The position numbers were made by a program, and so were the translations under genes. DNA of 6,668 bases, from positions 1-6,668 of the forward strand of contig JAMCVR010000140.1 in the NCBI GenBank assembly GCA_023475455.1, in the 5' to 3' direction. The notes beneath the pieces are model-generated. The model saw only the letters and a program-made list of their open reading frames with translations. It did not search any database and was not told where the DNA came from. Positions 1 to 5,879 of the stretch are shown piece by piece. The first letter of the stretch is position 1. The number at the start of each line of letters is the position of its first letter. Origin of the DNA: Thermoplasmatota archaeon. Its GTDB lineage: Bacteria > Pseudomonadota > Gammaproteobacteria > Burkholderiales > Thiobacillaceae.

Positions 1-127
1 AGGCGCTGCCGTTGCAGGCGACGAAGGTCGTGCCGTCGGCGCTGCGAGCTTGCACTTCCCTGCGCCAATAATCGCGCGTCAACTGGCTCCAATACAGCAA
101 GGTATTGAGTTTCATGGAATCGTTGAT
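1..127. repeat. Direct repeat copy A inside receptor gene (630-bp period)
   Basis: Bases 1-127 are identical to 631-757. The first mismatch is at 128/758 (t versus c), followed by five more shared bases (tcgaa) before full divergence. The repeat begins at the first base of the window, so its true left end is not visible. The period of 630 is a multiple of three, so the receptor frame is kept. The 127-bp length equals a common assembler k-mer size, so this may be an assembly-graph edge overlap. Confidence 0.95.
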
Positions 128-1639
128 TTCGAAGTTGGTCGAGCGTTCGGCGTCGAGTTGCTGGTCGACGCCGGAGCCGCTGATGGCGGTGGCGACCATC
201 GCGGGCGAAAAGCCCTTGAATGCGCCCGCAAACAATTGCGCCTGCGGTGCGAGCTGCCAGGTCGCGCCGATGCCGGGCATCACTTCGGTGTTGCTCGATT
301 CGCCGGAGGTGCCGGTCAGCTCGTTCTTGCGGCTCTGGTCGTAGGACTCGATGCGCAGGCCGGGGGTGATCGCGACGCGCTCGTTGAGGATGAAACGGTT
401 CTGGCCGTAGAAGGCGATGCCGCGTGCCTTCTGGGTATCGTCGGTGGTCAGGTCGCCGGAACGCGCGTTGGGGTCGGTCTTGGACTGGATCTTCTGGTTG
501 TTCAGCTTGTCGCTGTGCAGGCGGATACCGATTTCGGCTTCGTTATCGATACCGAAACCCTTGTGCTTGATGAGCAGCCGGGAATCGATGCCCATCATTT
601 CGAAGGCGCGATTATTGCCGTTCATGCAATAGGCGCTGCCGTTGCAGGCGACGAAGGTCGTGCCGTCGGCGCTGCGAGCTTGCACTTCCCTGCGCCAATA
701 ATCGCGCGTCAACTGGCTCCAATACAGCAAGGTATTGAGTTTCATGGAATCGTTGATCTCGAACTCATGGTTGAGGTCGAATGAATTGCGATCCGTCAGG
801 AAATAATCGTTCGGCGCCGGATTCTTGGTCGGGTCGTCGCGGAATTCGTTGGGGCGCAGGCCGACGTAGGAGGTGTTGACCTCGTTGTCGTAGCGGGTGA
901 ACTTGACGCCGACCCACTGCTTGTCGCCGATGGCCGTGCCGCCCTTGACCATGAGGTCGGTCATGTCGAAAGCGTTGTGGCGGAAGCCGTCGCCTTCGGC
1001 CTTGACGAGGCTGATGCCGCCGATGGCTTCGCCCGACGGCGCCGTGCCGCCGGCGTCGAGGCCGATCAGGCGATAGCCGTGCGAGCCGGCCTTGGCGGTG
1101 ACTCTCGCGCCCTGTTCGGGGTCTTTGGTCTGGTAGTTGATGACGCCGCCGATGGTGGTGGGGCCATAGCGCAGACCGGCTGCGCCCTTCAGCACTTCGA
1201 TGCTTTGCATGCGCTCGATGCGCGGGCTGTAGTAGGACTCGTTGGCGAGGAACAGACCGGGCGCGACGGGCACGCCGTCTTCCAGCACGAGCAATTTCTG
1301 GCTGCGGTTGGGGTTGAGGCCGCGCATGCCGATGTTGGGGATGAAGCCGTAGCCTTCTTCCTCGCGAACCACGATGCCCGGGACGGACTTGAGCGCATCC
1401 TGGGTCGACAACGGCTGCGTCAGCTCCAGTTCTTCCTGAGTGACGATCGCGACCGAACCGGGCTGCTTGGTGATGGCGTCCCCGCCTTCGCCGACCACGT
1501 CGATACGCGGCAGCTCAACCTCGGCGGCCATCCCCTGGGCCGGGAGATTCAGTGCGACCGCCACGGCCAGGGCCAGTTTTGTTTGGGTAATGGCCTTCGT
1601 TGCGCCATGTTGCTTGAAACTGCGGGTGATGCTGTTCAT
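1..1639 (-). CDS. TonB-dependent outer-membrane receptor, FecA-like (3' end beyond window)
   Basis: This gene encodes an outer-membrane gated porin for an iron chelate, probably a ferric siderophore or ferric citrate. From ATG at 1639 the frame stays open to the left edge, giving 546 codons. Residues 1-39 form a signal peptide with a long basic n-region, ending near GMAA-E. IDVVG at 46-50 is a likely TonB box. The plug spans about 58-172 and contains MRGLNPNRS, LVLEDGVPV, IEVLKG and YGPTTIGGVINY; the beta-barrel begins at about 175. There is no N-terminal STN signalling domain, so it is not a FecI/FecR transducer. The start is fixed by AAGGAG (1646-1651) six bases upstream. The barrel is abnormal: residues 505-546 repeat 295-336 exactly, because of a 630-bp in-frame repeat. 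The plug motifs recall FecA, but the ligand is inferred only. A normal receptor would be about 700 residues, so the C-terminal barrel is missing here. Confidence 0.9.
   Translation of the reverse strand, partial: MNSITRSFKQHGATKAITQTKLALAVAVALNLPAQGMAAEVELPRIDVVGEGGDAITKQPGSVAIVTQEELELTQPLSTQDALKSVPGIVVREEEGYGFIPNIGMRGLNPNRSQKLLVLEDGVPVAPGLFLANESYYSPRIERMQSIEVLKGAAGLRYGPTTIGGVINYQTKDPEQGARVTAKAGSHGYRLIGLDAGGTAPSGEAIGGISLVKAEGDGFRHNAFDMTDLMVKGGTAIGDKQWVGVKFTRYDNEVNTSYVGLRPNEFRDDPTKNPAPNDYFLTDRNSFDLNHEFEINDSMKLNTLLYWSQLTRDYWRREVQARSADGTTFVACNGSAYCMNGNNRAFEMMGIDSRLLIKHKGFGIDNEAEIGIRLHSDKLNNQKIQSKTDPNARSGDLTTDDTQKARGIAFYGQNRFILNERVAITPGLRIESYDQSRKNELTGTSGESSNTEVMPGIGATWQLAPQAQLFAGAFKGFSPAMVATAISGSGVDQQLDAERSTNFEINDSMKLNTLLYWSQLTRDYWRREVQARSADGTTFVACNGSA
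631..757. repeat. Direct repeat copy B inside receptor gene (630-bp period)
   Basis: This is the partner of bases 1-127, identical over 127 bp. It encodes receptor residues 295-336, an early barrel segment beginning INDSMKLNTLLYWSQ. In this copy the upstream coding context (DLNHEFE) looks native. In copy A the same segment follows DAERSTNFE, a point where FecA-like receptors would be expected to continue with a later barrel strand. Confidence 0.95.
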
Positions 1640-1645
1640 TCAATG

Positions 1646-1684
1646 CTCCTTGCGTCAGATGAATCTGGCTGGCTTGACGCAAGG
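1646..1684 (-). promoter_or_regulatory. Shine-Dalgarno-sequestering hairpin in receptor mRNA leader
   Basis: Bases 1648-1657 (ccttgcgtca) and 1675-1684 (tgacgcaagg) form a perfect 10-bp inverted repeat with a 17-nt loop. In the minus-strand transcript the 3' arm contains AAGG of the ribosome-binding site AAGGAG (1646-1651), which sits six bases before the receptor ATG at 1639. Folding should hide most of the Shine-Dalgarno. This suggests translational control, for instance by an sRNA, protein, temperature or coupling. The pairing is seen directly; the regulatory role is inferred. Confidence 0.6.
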
Positions 1685-1705
1685 CATGCGGCTGGCTGGC
1701 TGGCG
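1665..1705. repeat. CTGG tetranucleotide repeats in receptor leader
   Basis: Short tandem runs of ctgg occur at 1665-1674, inside the hairpin loop, and at about 1690-1705. Each has two to four units. Such runs can gain or lose units by slippage. Here they lie in the untranslated leader, so length change would alter loop size or spacing, not reading frame. Confidence 0.45.
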
Positions 1706-1709
1706 GGTT

Positions 1710-1730
1710 AAAAACGGACGACCTGCGTCC
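1710..1730 (-). terminator. Short intrinsic terminator or attenuator after exbD
   Basis: Read on the minus strand, GGACG (1730-1726), loop CAGGT (1725-1721) and CGTCC (1720-1716) form a 5-bp stem, extendable by a T-G wobble. One G follows, then five T residues (1714-1710). It begins 17 bases after the exbD stop, which is a normal place for a Rho-independent terminator. The stem is short, so read-through into the receptor gene is likely. It may act as a partial attenuator between exbD and the receptor. Confidence 0.5.
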
Positions 1731-1747
1731 AATGAGTGAAACCTTAG

Positions 1748-2170
1748 TTAGTGGGTACGCGGATCGGTGACGAATCCCAGTTTGCCGAGGCCTGCTTTCG
1801 CGGCGTCGGCCATGATTTGCGCGACGTTGCGATAGGCGAGATCGCCGTCGGCGCGGATGTGGAGTTCCGGCTGCGGCGTCTGCTGCGCGGCCGCGTCCAT
1901 GCGCGCCTGCCACGCGGTCGCATCCACCGGCTCGGCGTTCCAGTACACCGAGCCGTCGGCCTTGATCGAGAGGTTGATCGTCTCGGGCTTCACCTCGTTC
2001 GGCTGGCTCGAAGCCTGCGGCAGATCGACCTTGACGGCATGCGTCATCAAGGGCGCGGTGATGATGAAGATGACGAGCAGCACCAGCATCACGTCGATCA
2101 GCGGAATCATGTTGATTTCCGCGTTGTCGCCGTCGCCGGCGTCGTTGAGCAGTCCGCCGAAAGCCATCAT
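1748..2170 (-). CDS. exbD: Biopolymer transport protein ExbD (intact)
   Basis: ExbD is the inner-membrane Ton-complex subunit that, with ExbB, uses the proton gradient to energise TonB. The 140-residue product has a short cytoplasmic N-terminus and one membrane helix at about 24-42. D26 in PLIDVMLVLL matches the proton-carrying Asp25 of E. coli ExbD. The periplasmic domain covers about 45-135 and contains LHIRADGDLAYRNVAQIM. Length is normal for the family. The ATG at 2170 overlaps the stop of the exbB reading frame (ATGA), a classic coupling junction. Here the upstream exbB sequence is only a 3' fragment created by the 793-bp duplication, so coupling to the intact exbB is broken. The first 68 codons are duplicated at 2760-2963. 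Met2 is an equally possible start. Confidence 0.95.
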   Translation of the reverse strand: MMAFGGLLNDAGDGDNAEINMIPLIDVMLVLLVIFIITAPLMTHAVKVDLPQASSQPNEVKPETINLSIKADGSVYWNAEPVDATAWQARMDAAAQQTPQPELHIRADGDLAYRNVAQIMADAAKAGLGKLGFVTDPRTH

Positions 2171-2760
2171 GCGCTCCTTGCGGCGGGCGCGGCGTAGACG
2201 CGCGCTTCGTCCTTGTTGACGCGGGTGTTGTTGCGCACCCCGGTGGACATGAAGGCGAACAGGTCATGCGCGAAGCCGTCGACCTCGGTGAGCATCTGGC
2301 GCTTGGCGCGGTTGAAGAAGTTGTAGGCGAGCACCGCCGGGATCGCGACGGCCAGACCGAGCGCGGTCATGATCAGCGCCTCGCCGACCGGGCCGGCCAC
2401 TTGATCCAGGCTGCCGGAGCCCGACATGCCGATGTTGACCAGCGCGTGGTAGATGCCCCACACCGTGCCGAACAGGCCGACGAAGGGTGCGGAGGAGGCG
2501 ATCGACGCCAGCATGGTGTGGCCGTATTCCAGGCGTGCGGTGTCCTGGTTGATCGCGCGGCGCAAAGCTCTCGTCAGGAATTCGTCTTCCGAGCCCGATT
2601 CGATCAGGCGCTGTCCGGTCTTGTTGCGGTACTGCTCGGCGGCCTTGAGCCCGTGGTGGGTGAGGTGCGAGAACGGATCGTTGACGCCGTTGGCCTGCAG
2701 GTAGTCGGCCACCGACGCCAGGCCGGGCGCGTCCCAGAAGCGTGCCAGGAAGGCCTGGGC
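1968..2760. repeat. 793-bp tandem duplication, unit 1
   Basis: This is a head-to-tail copy of 2761-3553, with no difference found by eye. It spans the first 68 codons of exbD, the exbB/exbD junction and exbB from codon 55 to its stop. The breakpoints share only the dinucleotide cg (1967-1968, 2760-2761, 3553-3554), so there is no long flanking homology. The length is not a multiple of three, so fusions across the junction change frame. Confidence 0.95.
2167..2760 (-). pseudogene. exbB: exbB 3' fragment, lacking first 54 codons
   Basis: This stretch encodes ExbB residues 55-251 (AQAFLARFW onward), identical to the intact gene at 2960-3715. It lacks residues 1-54 and therefore the first transmembrane helix. 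It has no start codon or ribosome-binding site of its own at the junction. The ExbB frame does run open upstream to an ATG at 3060, but the first 100 residues of that 297-residue frame are out-of-frame exbB/exbD sequence with no ExbB character. It still holds TM2, TM3 and the ATGA junction to the intact exbD. A functional product seems unlikely. Confidence 0.85.
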
Positions 2761-2963
2761 GAGAGGTTGATCGTCTCGGGCTTCACCTCGTTCGGCTGGC
2801 TCGAAGCCTGCGGCAGATCGACCTTGACGGCATGCGTCATCAAGGGCGCGGTGATGATGAAGATGACGAGCAGCACCAGCATCACGTCGATCAGCGGAAT
2901 CATGTTGATTTCCGCGTTGTCGCCGTCGCCGGCGTCGTTGAGCAGTCCGCCGAAAGCCATCAT
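2604..2963 (-). pseudogene. exbD: exbD 5' fragment fused out of frame to exbB sequence
   Basis: The frame starts with the same ATGATG as intact exbD and overlaps the stop of the intact exbB (ATGA at 2963-2960), so it should be translated by coupling. Residues 1-68 are identical to ExbD and include the membrane helix with Asp26. At the duplication junction (2760/2761) it enters exbB sequence in the wrong frame, adding 51 unrelated residues (PRPSWHASG onward) before TGA at 2604-2606. It has lost almost the whole periplasmic domain. If stable, such a membrane-anchored stub might compete with real ExbD for ExbB; that is speculation. Confidence 0.85.
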
Positions 2964-3553
2964 GCGCTCCTTGCGGCGGGCGCGGCGTAGACGCGCGCTT
3001 CGTCCTTGTTGACGCGGGTGTTGTTGCGCACCCCGGTGGACATGAAGGCGAACAGGTCATGCGCGAAGCCGTCGACCTCGGTGAGCATCTGGCGCTTGGC
3101 GCGGTTGAAGAAGTTGTAGGCGAGCACCGCCGGGATCGCGACGGCCAGACCGAGCGCGGTCATGATCAGCGCCTCGCCGACCGGGCCGGCCACTTGATCC
3201 AGGCTGCCGGAGCCCGACATGCCGATGTTGACCAGCGCGTGGTAGATGCCCCACACCGTGCCGAACAGGCCGACGAAGGGTGCGGAGGAGGCGATCGACG
3301 CCAGCATGGTGTGGCCGTATTCCAGGCGTGCGGTGTCCTGGTTGATCGCGCGGCGCAAAGCTCTCGTCAGGAATTCGTCTTCCGAGCCCGATTCGATCAG
3401 GCGCTGTCCGGTCTTGTTGCGGTACTGCTCGGCGGCCTTGAGCCCGTGGTGGGTGAGGTGCGAGAACGGATCGTTGACGCCGTTGGCCTGCAGGTAGTCG
3501 GCCACCGACGCCAGGCCGGGCGCGTCCCAGAAGCGTGCCAGGAAGGCCTGGGC
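2761..3553. repeat. 793-bp tandem duplication, unit 2
   Basis: This is the second copy of the 793-bp unit, directly abutting unit 1. Its right end lies inside the intact exbB at codon 54/55. The sequence continues uninterrupted into the exbB 5' part, whereas the corresponding end of unit 1 runs into unit 2. The arrangement is the textbook product of a simple tandem duplication: both outer genes stay intact and all damage is in the middle. Confidence 0.95.
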
Positions 3554-3715
3554 GTGTTTCTTCATGCGCCGGTTGGCGAGGCTCTTGCTGACGATGAGCG
3601 TCCAGGTGACGACCGACATCGCCAGCAGCACGACGAGCAGGAAGTGCGCGAGGCCGTCGGCCTGCGCGATAAAATGGGCGAAGCCCAGCTGGGTTTGGGT
3701 TGCGGCGGTTTCCAT
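2960..3715 (-). CDS. exbB: Biopolymer transport protein ExbB, MotA/TolQ/ExbB family (intact)
   Basis: ExbB forms the inner-membrane pentameric proton channel of the Ton motor around ExbD. The 251-residue product has TM1 at about 22-44 and a large cytoplasmic loop (45-135). TM2 is at about 137-160 (ASIASSAPFVGLFGTVWGI) and TM3 at about 180-202 (GEALIMTALGLAVAIPAV). T153, E181 and T187 sit where the family has its polar channel residues. The start at 3715 is supported by AGGAG in the tonB tail, about ten bases upstream. It begins three bases after the tonB stop, so the two genes are one operon. Its stop overlaps the start of the exbD 5' fragment (ATGA). Codons 55 to the end are duplicated in 2167-2760. 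Confidence 0.95.
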   Translation of the reverse strand: METAATQTQLGFAHFIAQADGLAHFLLVVLLAMSVVTWTLIVSKSLANRRMKKHAQAFLARFWDAPGLASVADYLQANGVNDPFSHLTHHGLKAAEQYRNKTGQRLIESGSEDEFLTRALRRAINQDTARLEYGHTMLASIASSAPFVGLFGTVWGIYHALVNIGMSGSGSLDQVAGPVGEALIMTALGLAVAIPAVLAYNFFNRAKRQMLTEVDGFAHDLFAFMSTGVRNNTRVNKDEARVYAAPAARSA

Positions 3716-3718
3716 GAC

Positions 3719-4552
3719 TTAACTCCTGAGGGTGAACTGAATCGGCACGATGACCCACGCGGCCACCGGCCTGCCGCCCCGGCGGGCGGGCTCGAACTTC
3801 CAGCTGGACTGCACGGTTTCCATGGCGGAGCGGTCGAGGCGCGGATGGCCGCTGCTCCTCGCCAGTTCCAGCCGGGCCACGCTGCCGTCCGGGTTGACCA
3901 GAATGCTGAGCCGCACCGTGCCTTCCTCGCCCAGCCGCCGCGACAGCGCCGGGTACGGCGGGTTGGGATTGTTCAGGTAACCCGCGGGACGGGGTGGCGT
4001 GGACGGTGGCGCAGGTTCGGGCGCTTCCGTCGCCGGCGCGGGCGGCGGCAACACCTCGGGCACGGGTTCGGGCGCCGGCCTGGGCGCTTCGATCACGGGC
4101 TGCGGCGCGGGGGCTGGCGTCGGCTTGGCGACCAATACGGGCGGCGGCGGCAGCGGCTTGACCGCCGGCCTGGGCGGCTGCGGTTTGGGTGCCGGCTCGG
4201 GTTGCGGCTGTGCTTCCTCGGCCTCGGGCTGGATCAGGCTCACCATCAGGGGACGCGGCGGCGCGATCGGTTCGGGCGTGTCGGGCGCCAGCACCAGCAG
4301 GCCAAGCAGCCCGGCGTGTGCGAACGCCACCCCGATGAGCGAGGCGGGCGAGATGCGCGAGCGCTGGAACATCGACGATGCCGGGCGCGCCGGCTCAACC
4401 CCAGGATCGGGTTTCAAGGCAGGCATGGCGGTAAGCGAAACGGTCATCCCAGGCGTGTCCAGTTCCAATATCAAAACAATGCTGGCTGGGATTCGTGCCC
4501 GCAGGGGTACGAAGTCCATGGCCGGCATGGGTGGCCGCCCGGACGGAGCCAT
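3719..4552 (-). CDS. tonB: Energy transducer TonB
   Basis: TonB spans the periplasm and passes energy from ExbB-ExbD to the TonB box of outer-membrane receptors. The longest frame has 277 residues. A single anchor helix lies at about 71-89 with H79, matching the functionally important histidine in TonB anchors. A Pro-rich spacer runs from about 92 to 190. The C-terminal TonB domain runs from 193 to 277, with NPNPPYPALSRRLGEEGTVRL, VNPDGSV, LDRSAMETVQSSWKFEPARR and a final PIQF strand. The start is uncertain: 4552 lies about 20 bases after the predicted transcription start but lacks a Shine-Dalgarno. ATGs at 4447 (Met36) and 4372 (Met61) would shorten the unusually long cytoplasmic tail, Met61 giving the most typical TonB shape, but they also lack clear sites. 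It leads the exbB-exbD operon under a Fur-type promoter. Confidence 0.93.
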   Translation of the reverse strand: MAPSGRPPMPAMDFVPLRARIPASIVLILELDTPGMTVSLTAMPALKPDPGVEPARPASSMFQRSRISPASLIGVAFAHAGLLGLLVLAPDTPEPIAPPRPLMVSLIQPEAEEAQPQPEPAPKPQPPRPAVKPLPPPPVLVAKPTPAPAPQPVIEAPRPAPEPVPEVLPPPAPATEAPEPAPPSTPPRPAGYLNNPNPPYPALSRRLGEEGTVRLSILVNPDGSVARLELARSSGHPRLDRSAMETVQSSWKFEPARRGGRPVAAWVIVPIQFTLRS

Positions 4553-4578
4553 GTCGGGACAAGCCAGAAATAGCGCGA

Positions 4579-4607
4579 ATAATAATGGTTCTTATTATCT
4601 AAGTCAA
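4579..4607 (-). promoter_or_regulatory. Fur-regulated sigma70 promoter of tonB-exbB-exbD
   Basis: On the minus strand, TTGACT (4607-4602) and TATTAT (4584-4579) are separated by exactly 17 bases. Each matches five of six consensus bases. Between and over them, bases 4599-4581 read GATAATAAGAACCATTATT, which matches 15 of 19 positions of the classic Fur box GATAATGATAATCATTATC. Fur with iron would block RNA polymerase directly, so the operon should be switched on in iron limitation. The predicted transcription start is near 4572. Confidence 0.85.
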
Positions 4608-4626
4608 GGAACACGGGTGGGCTGGT

Positions 4627-4702
4627 CATCCGCGGCATCGGTTCGGCCACGTTCAGGCATTTGAAATACGGCGCCGAGGGCGCCTCGATGATGCCGCGGA
4701 TG
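4627..4702. repeat. 76-bp element with 13-bp perfect inverted repeats and inner hairpin
   Basis: Bases 4627-4639 (catccgcggcatc) and 4690-4702 (gatgccgcggatg) are perfect inverted repeats separated by 50 bases. Inside them, ggcgcc-gag-ggcgcc (4670-4684) makes a second 6-bp hairpin. No T-tract follows on either strand, so it is not a canonical intrinsic terminator. It lies between the end of the PepSY gene and the tonB promoter. It could be a Rho-independent-like or protein-bound stop, a transcript-stabilising structure, a small structured RNA or a miniature palindromic repeat. I see no convincing coding sequence in 4608-4796. Confidence 0.6.
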
Positions 4703-4796
4703 CAAAGGACTGGAGGACGAAACCGGCGACCGAAATACGCAAGCGCCGATATCCTGAAGGAGGCGCGCTATCGCTGTCCCTCGTTCCTCGCAGACA

Positions 4797-5879
4797 CTAC
4801 CGTTTCCCATTCCTTCGGTTTTTCCACATGACAAAACCCGTAACAAATAGAACGGTCGGCGCCAAACCAACGGCGACCTGCAAGATACGGGTAGGTGTTC
4901 CGCCGATTACGCCGATATGTGTCGGATAAAGCCCATTGCTGATGCGCGTGCCGAGAGAAGCTTCCAGGGTATTTTCCACCTGTAAAACCTTGCCCGTATA
5001 TTGATCCAGATAGATGAAATTCCTCCCGTTTGGATGGGGTTCTTGCGGAAGCTTTTTGCGTATCACCCAAGGAGCCCGGGGTGTCTGTGGGAAATTGATC
5101 CAGGTAATGGCGGCTGCCGGAAGGATGCGATCGGCCTGCTGCAATAGCACATCGAGCGAAGGCATCGGCATCCCAGCCCGAGGTGGCCCGGAAAGAGGCG
5201 GAGCGGTCCGCGCCGGACTTTGAGTGACGGCGTCGATGAGACCGGCGGCGCTTTTATCGAACACCAGAGAAACGCCGGTAAAGGCTGTGATTGAAAGAAA
5301 GAGGACCGCATAAATGCCCGATGCGCGATGTAAATCGAAATTCGCCCTTTTCCAATGAGCGGTCCACTGGATTTTGAAGCCCTGCGAAACCTTTCCGTTG
5401 CGCGGCCGCCACAGCACGAGCCCCGTCACGCACAGGCCGGTCAGCAGCAAACCGCCGATACCGAGTGCCGTTTCGCCGGCCTCGCCGAGCAAGAGTTCGG
5501 TGTGCAGGAGCGAGACCCATCCGGTTGCGGAATCCACCTGCCGGTGGGCGCCAAGGATCCTGCCGCTGTAAGGGTCCACGTAGACGAACCGGTCGTGCGC
5601 ATTGTTCATCTTGACCAGATAGGTCTGCTGCGGCGTGCGCGGCATGCGGATGGCAAAGGGCCTGTCTTCCGGATACGCGCGCCGCACCGCCTGCAGCATC
5701 TCGTCTACGGCGACACGCTCGCCTTGTGCCGCGGTGACGAGCAGTTCCGGATAGGCAAGTGCTTCGATCTCGTCCCGAAACACCAGCACGCTGCCGCTCA
5801 GGCCGCTCAGCACCAGCAGCAGCCCGACGAACAGCCCGGTATAGCGGTGCAGCTTGAATACGAATCTTCGCGCCGTCAT
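4797..5879 (-). CDS. PepSY-associated TM protein, probable ferric-siderophore reductase (PiuB/FoxB type)
   Basis: The 360-residue protein has four predicted membrane helices at about 12-34, 137-157, 187-208 and 332-352. Two periplasmic PepSY-like stretches end in FVYVDPYSGRILG (98-110) and FIYLDQYTGKVLQV (288-301). Histidines H11 (KLHRYTG), H126 (LLHTELLLG), H184 (DLHRASG) and H321 (THIGVIGG) lie at membrane boundaries, one near each helix. Members of this family, such as FoxB, are described as haem-containing inner-membrane siderophore reductases with histidine ligands. The fit to this protein is inferred. The likely role is release of iron by reducing the imported chelate. GAGGA (5887-5891) seven bases before ATG supports the start. 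It is transcribed in the same direction as tonB but separated from it by 244 bp and a Fur promoter, so it probably belongs to the upstream unit with the aldolase-like gene. Confidence 0.85.
   Translation of the reverse strand: MTARRFVFKLHRYTGLFVGLLLVLSGLSGSVLVFRDEIEALAYPELLVTAAQGERVAVDEMLQAVRRAYPEDRPFAIRMPRTPQQTYLVKMNNAHDRFVYVDPYSGRILGAHRQVDSATGWVSLLHTELLLGEAGETALGIGGLLLTGLCVTGLVLWRPRNGKVSQGFKIQWTAHWKRANFDLHRASGIYAVLFLSITAFTGVSLVFDKSAAGLIDAVTQSPARTAPPLSGPPRAGMPMPSLDVLLQQADRILPAAAITWINFPQTPRAPWVIRKKLPQEPHPNGRNFIYLDQYTGKVLQVENTLEASLGTRISNGLYPTHIGVIGGTPTRILQVAVGLAPTVLFVTGFVMWKNRRNGKR

Noticed and set aside
977..1711. Plus-strand open frame of 244 codons opposite the receptor gene
   Set aside because: The minus strand carries unmistakable receptor plug motifs over the same bases. 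The plus product has no family features.
2167..3060. 297-codon minus-strand frame as a real longer ExbB variant
   Set aside because: Its first 100 residues are out-of-frame exbB/exbD sequence (Arg-rich, no membrane helix). Only residues 101-297 are ExbB, so it is a by-product of the duplication.
1968..3553. Insertion sequence or transposon as cause of the 793-bp repeat
   Set aside because: There is no transposase, no terminal inverted repeats and no target-site duplication. The repeated DNA is purely exbB/exbD sequence.
3990..4260. Low-complexity repeat block as a separate element
   Set aside because: It simply encodes the Pro-rich periplasm-spanning part of TonB.
3059..4573. Long plus-strand open frame of 504 codons opposite exbB and tonB
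   Set aside because: It is antisense to two clear Ton genes. Its product is rich in R, G and H with no recognisable domain, which is typical of the frame opposite GC-rich genes.
4604..4870. 88-codon minus-strand frame between PepSY and tonB
   Set aside because: It overlaps the end of the PepSY gene, covers the inverted-repeat element, and its product lacks recognisable features or a ribosome-binding site.
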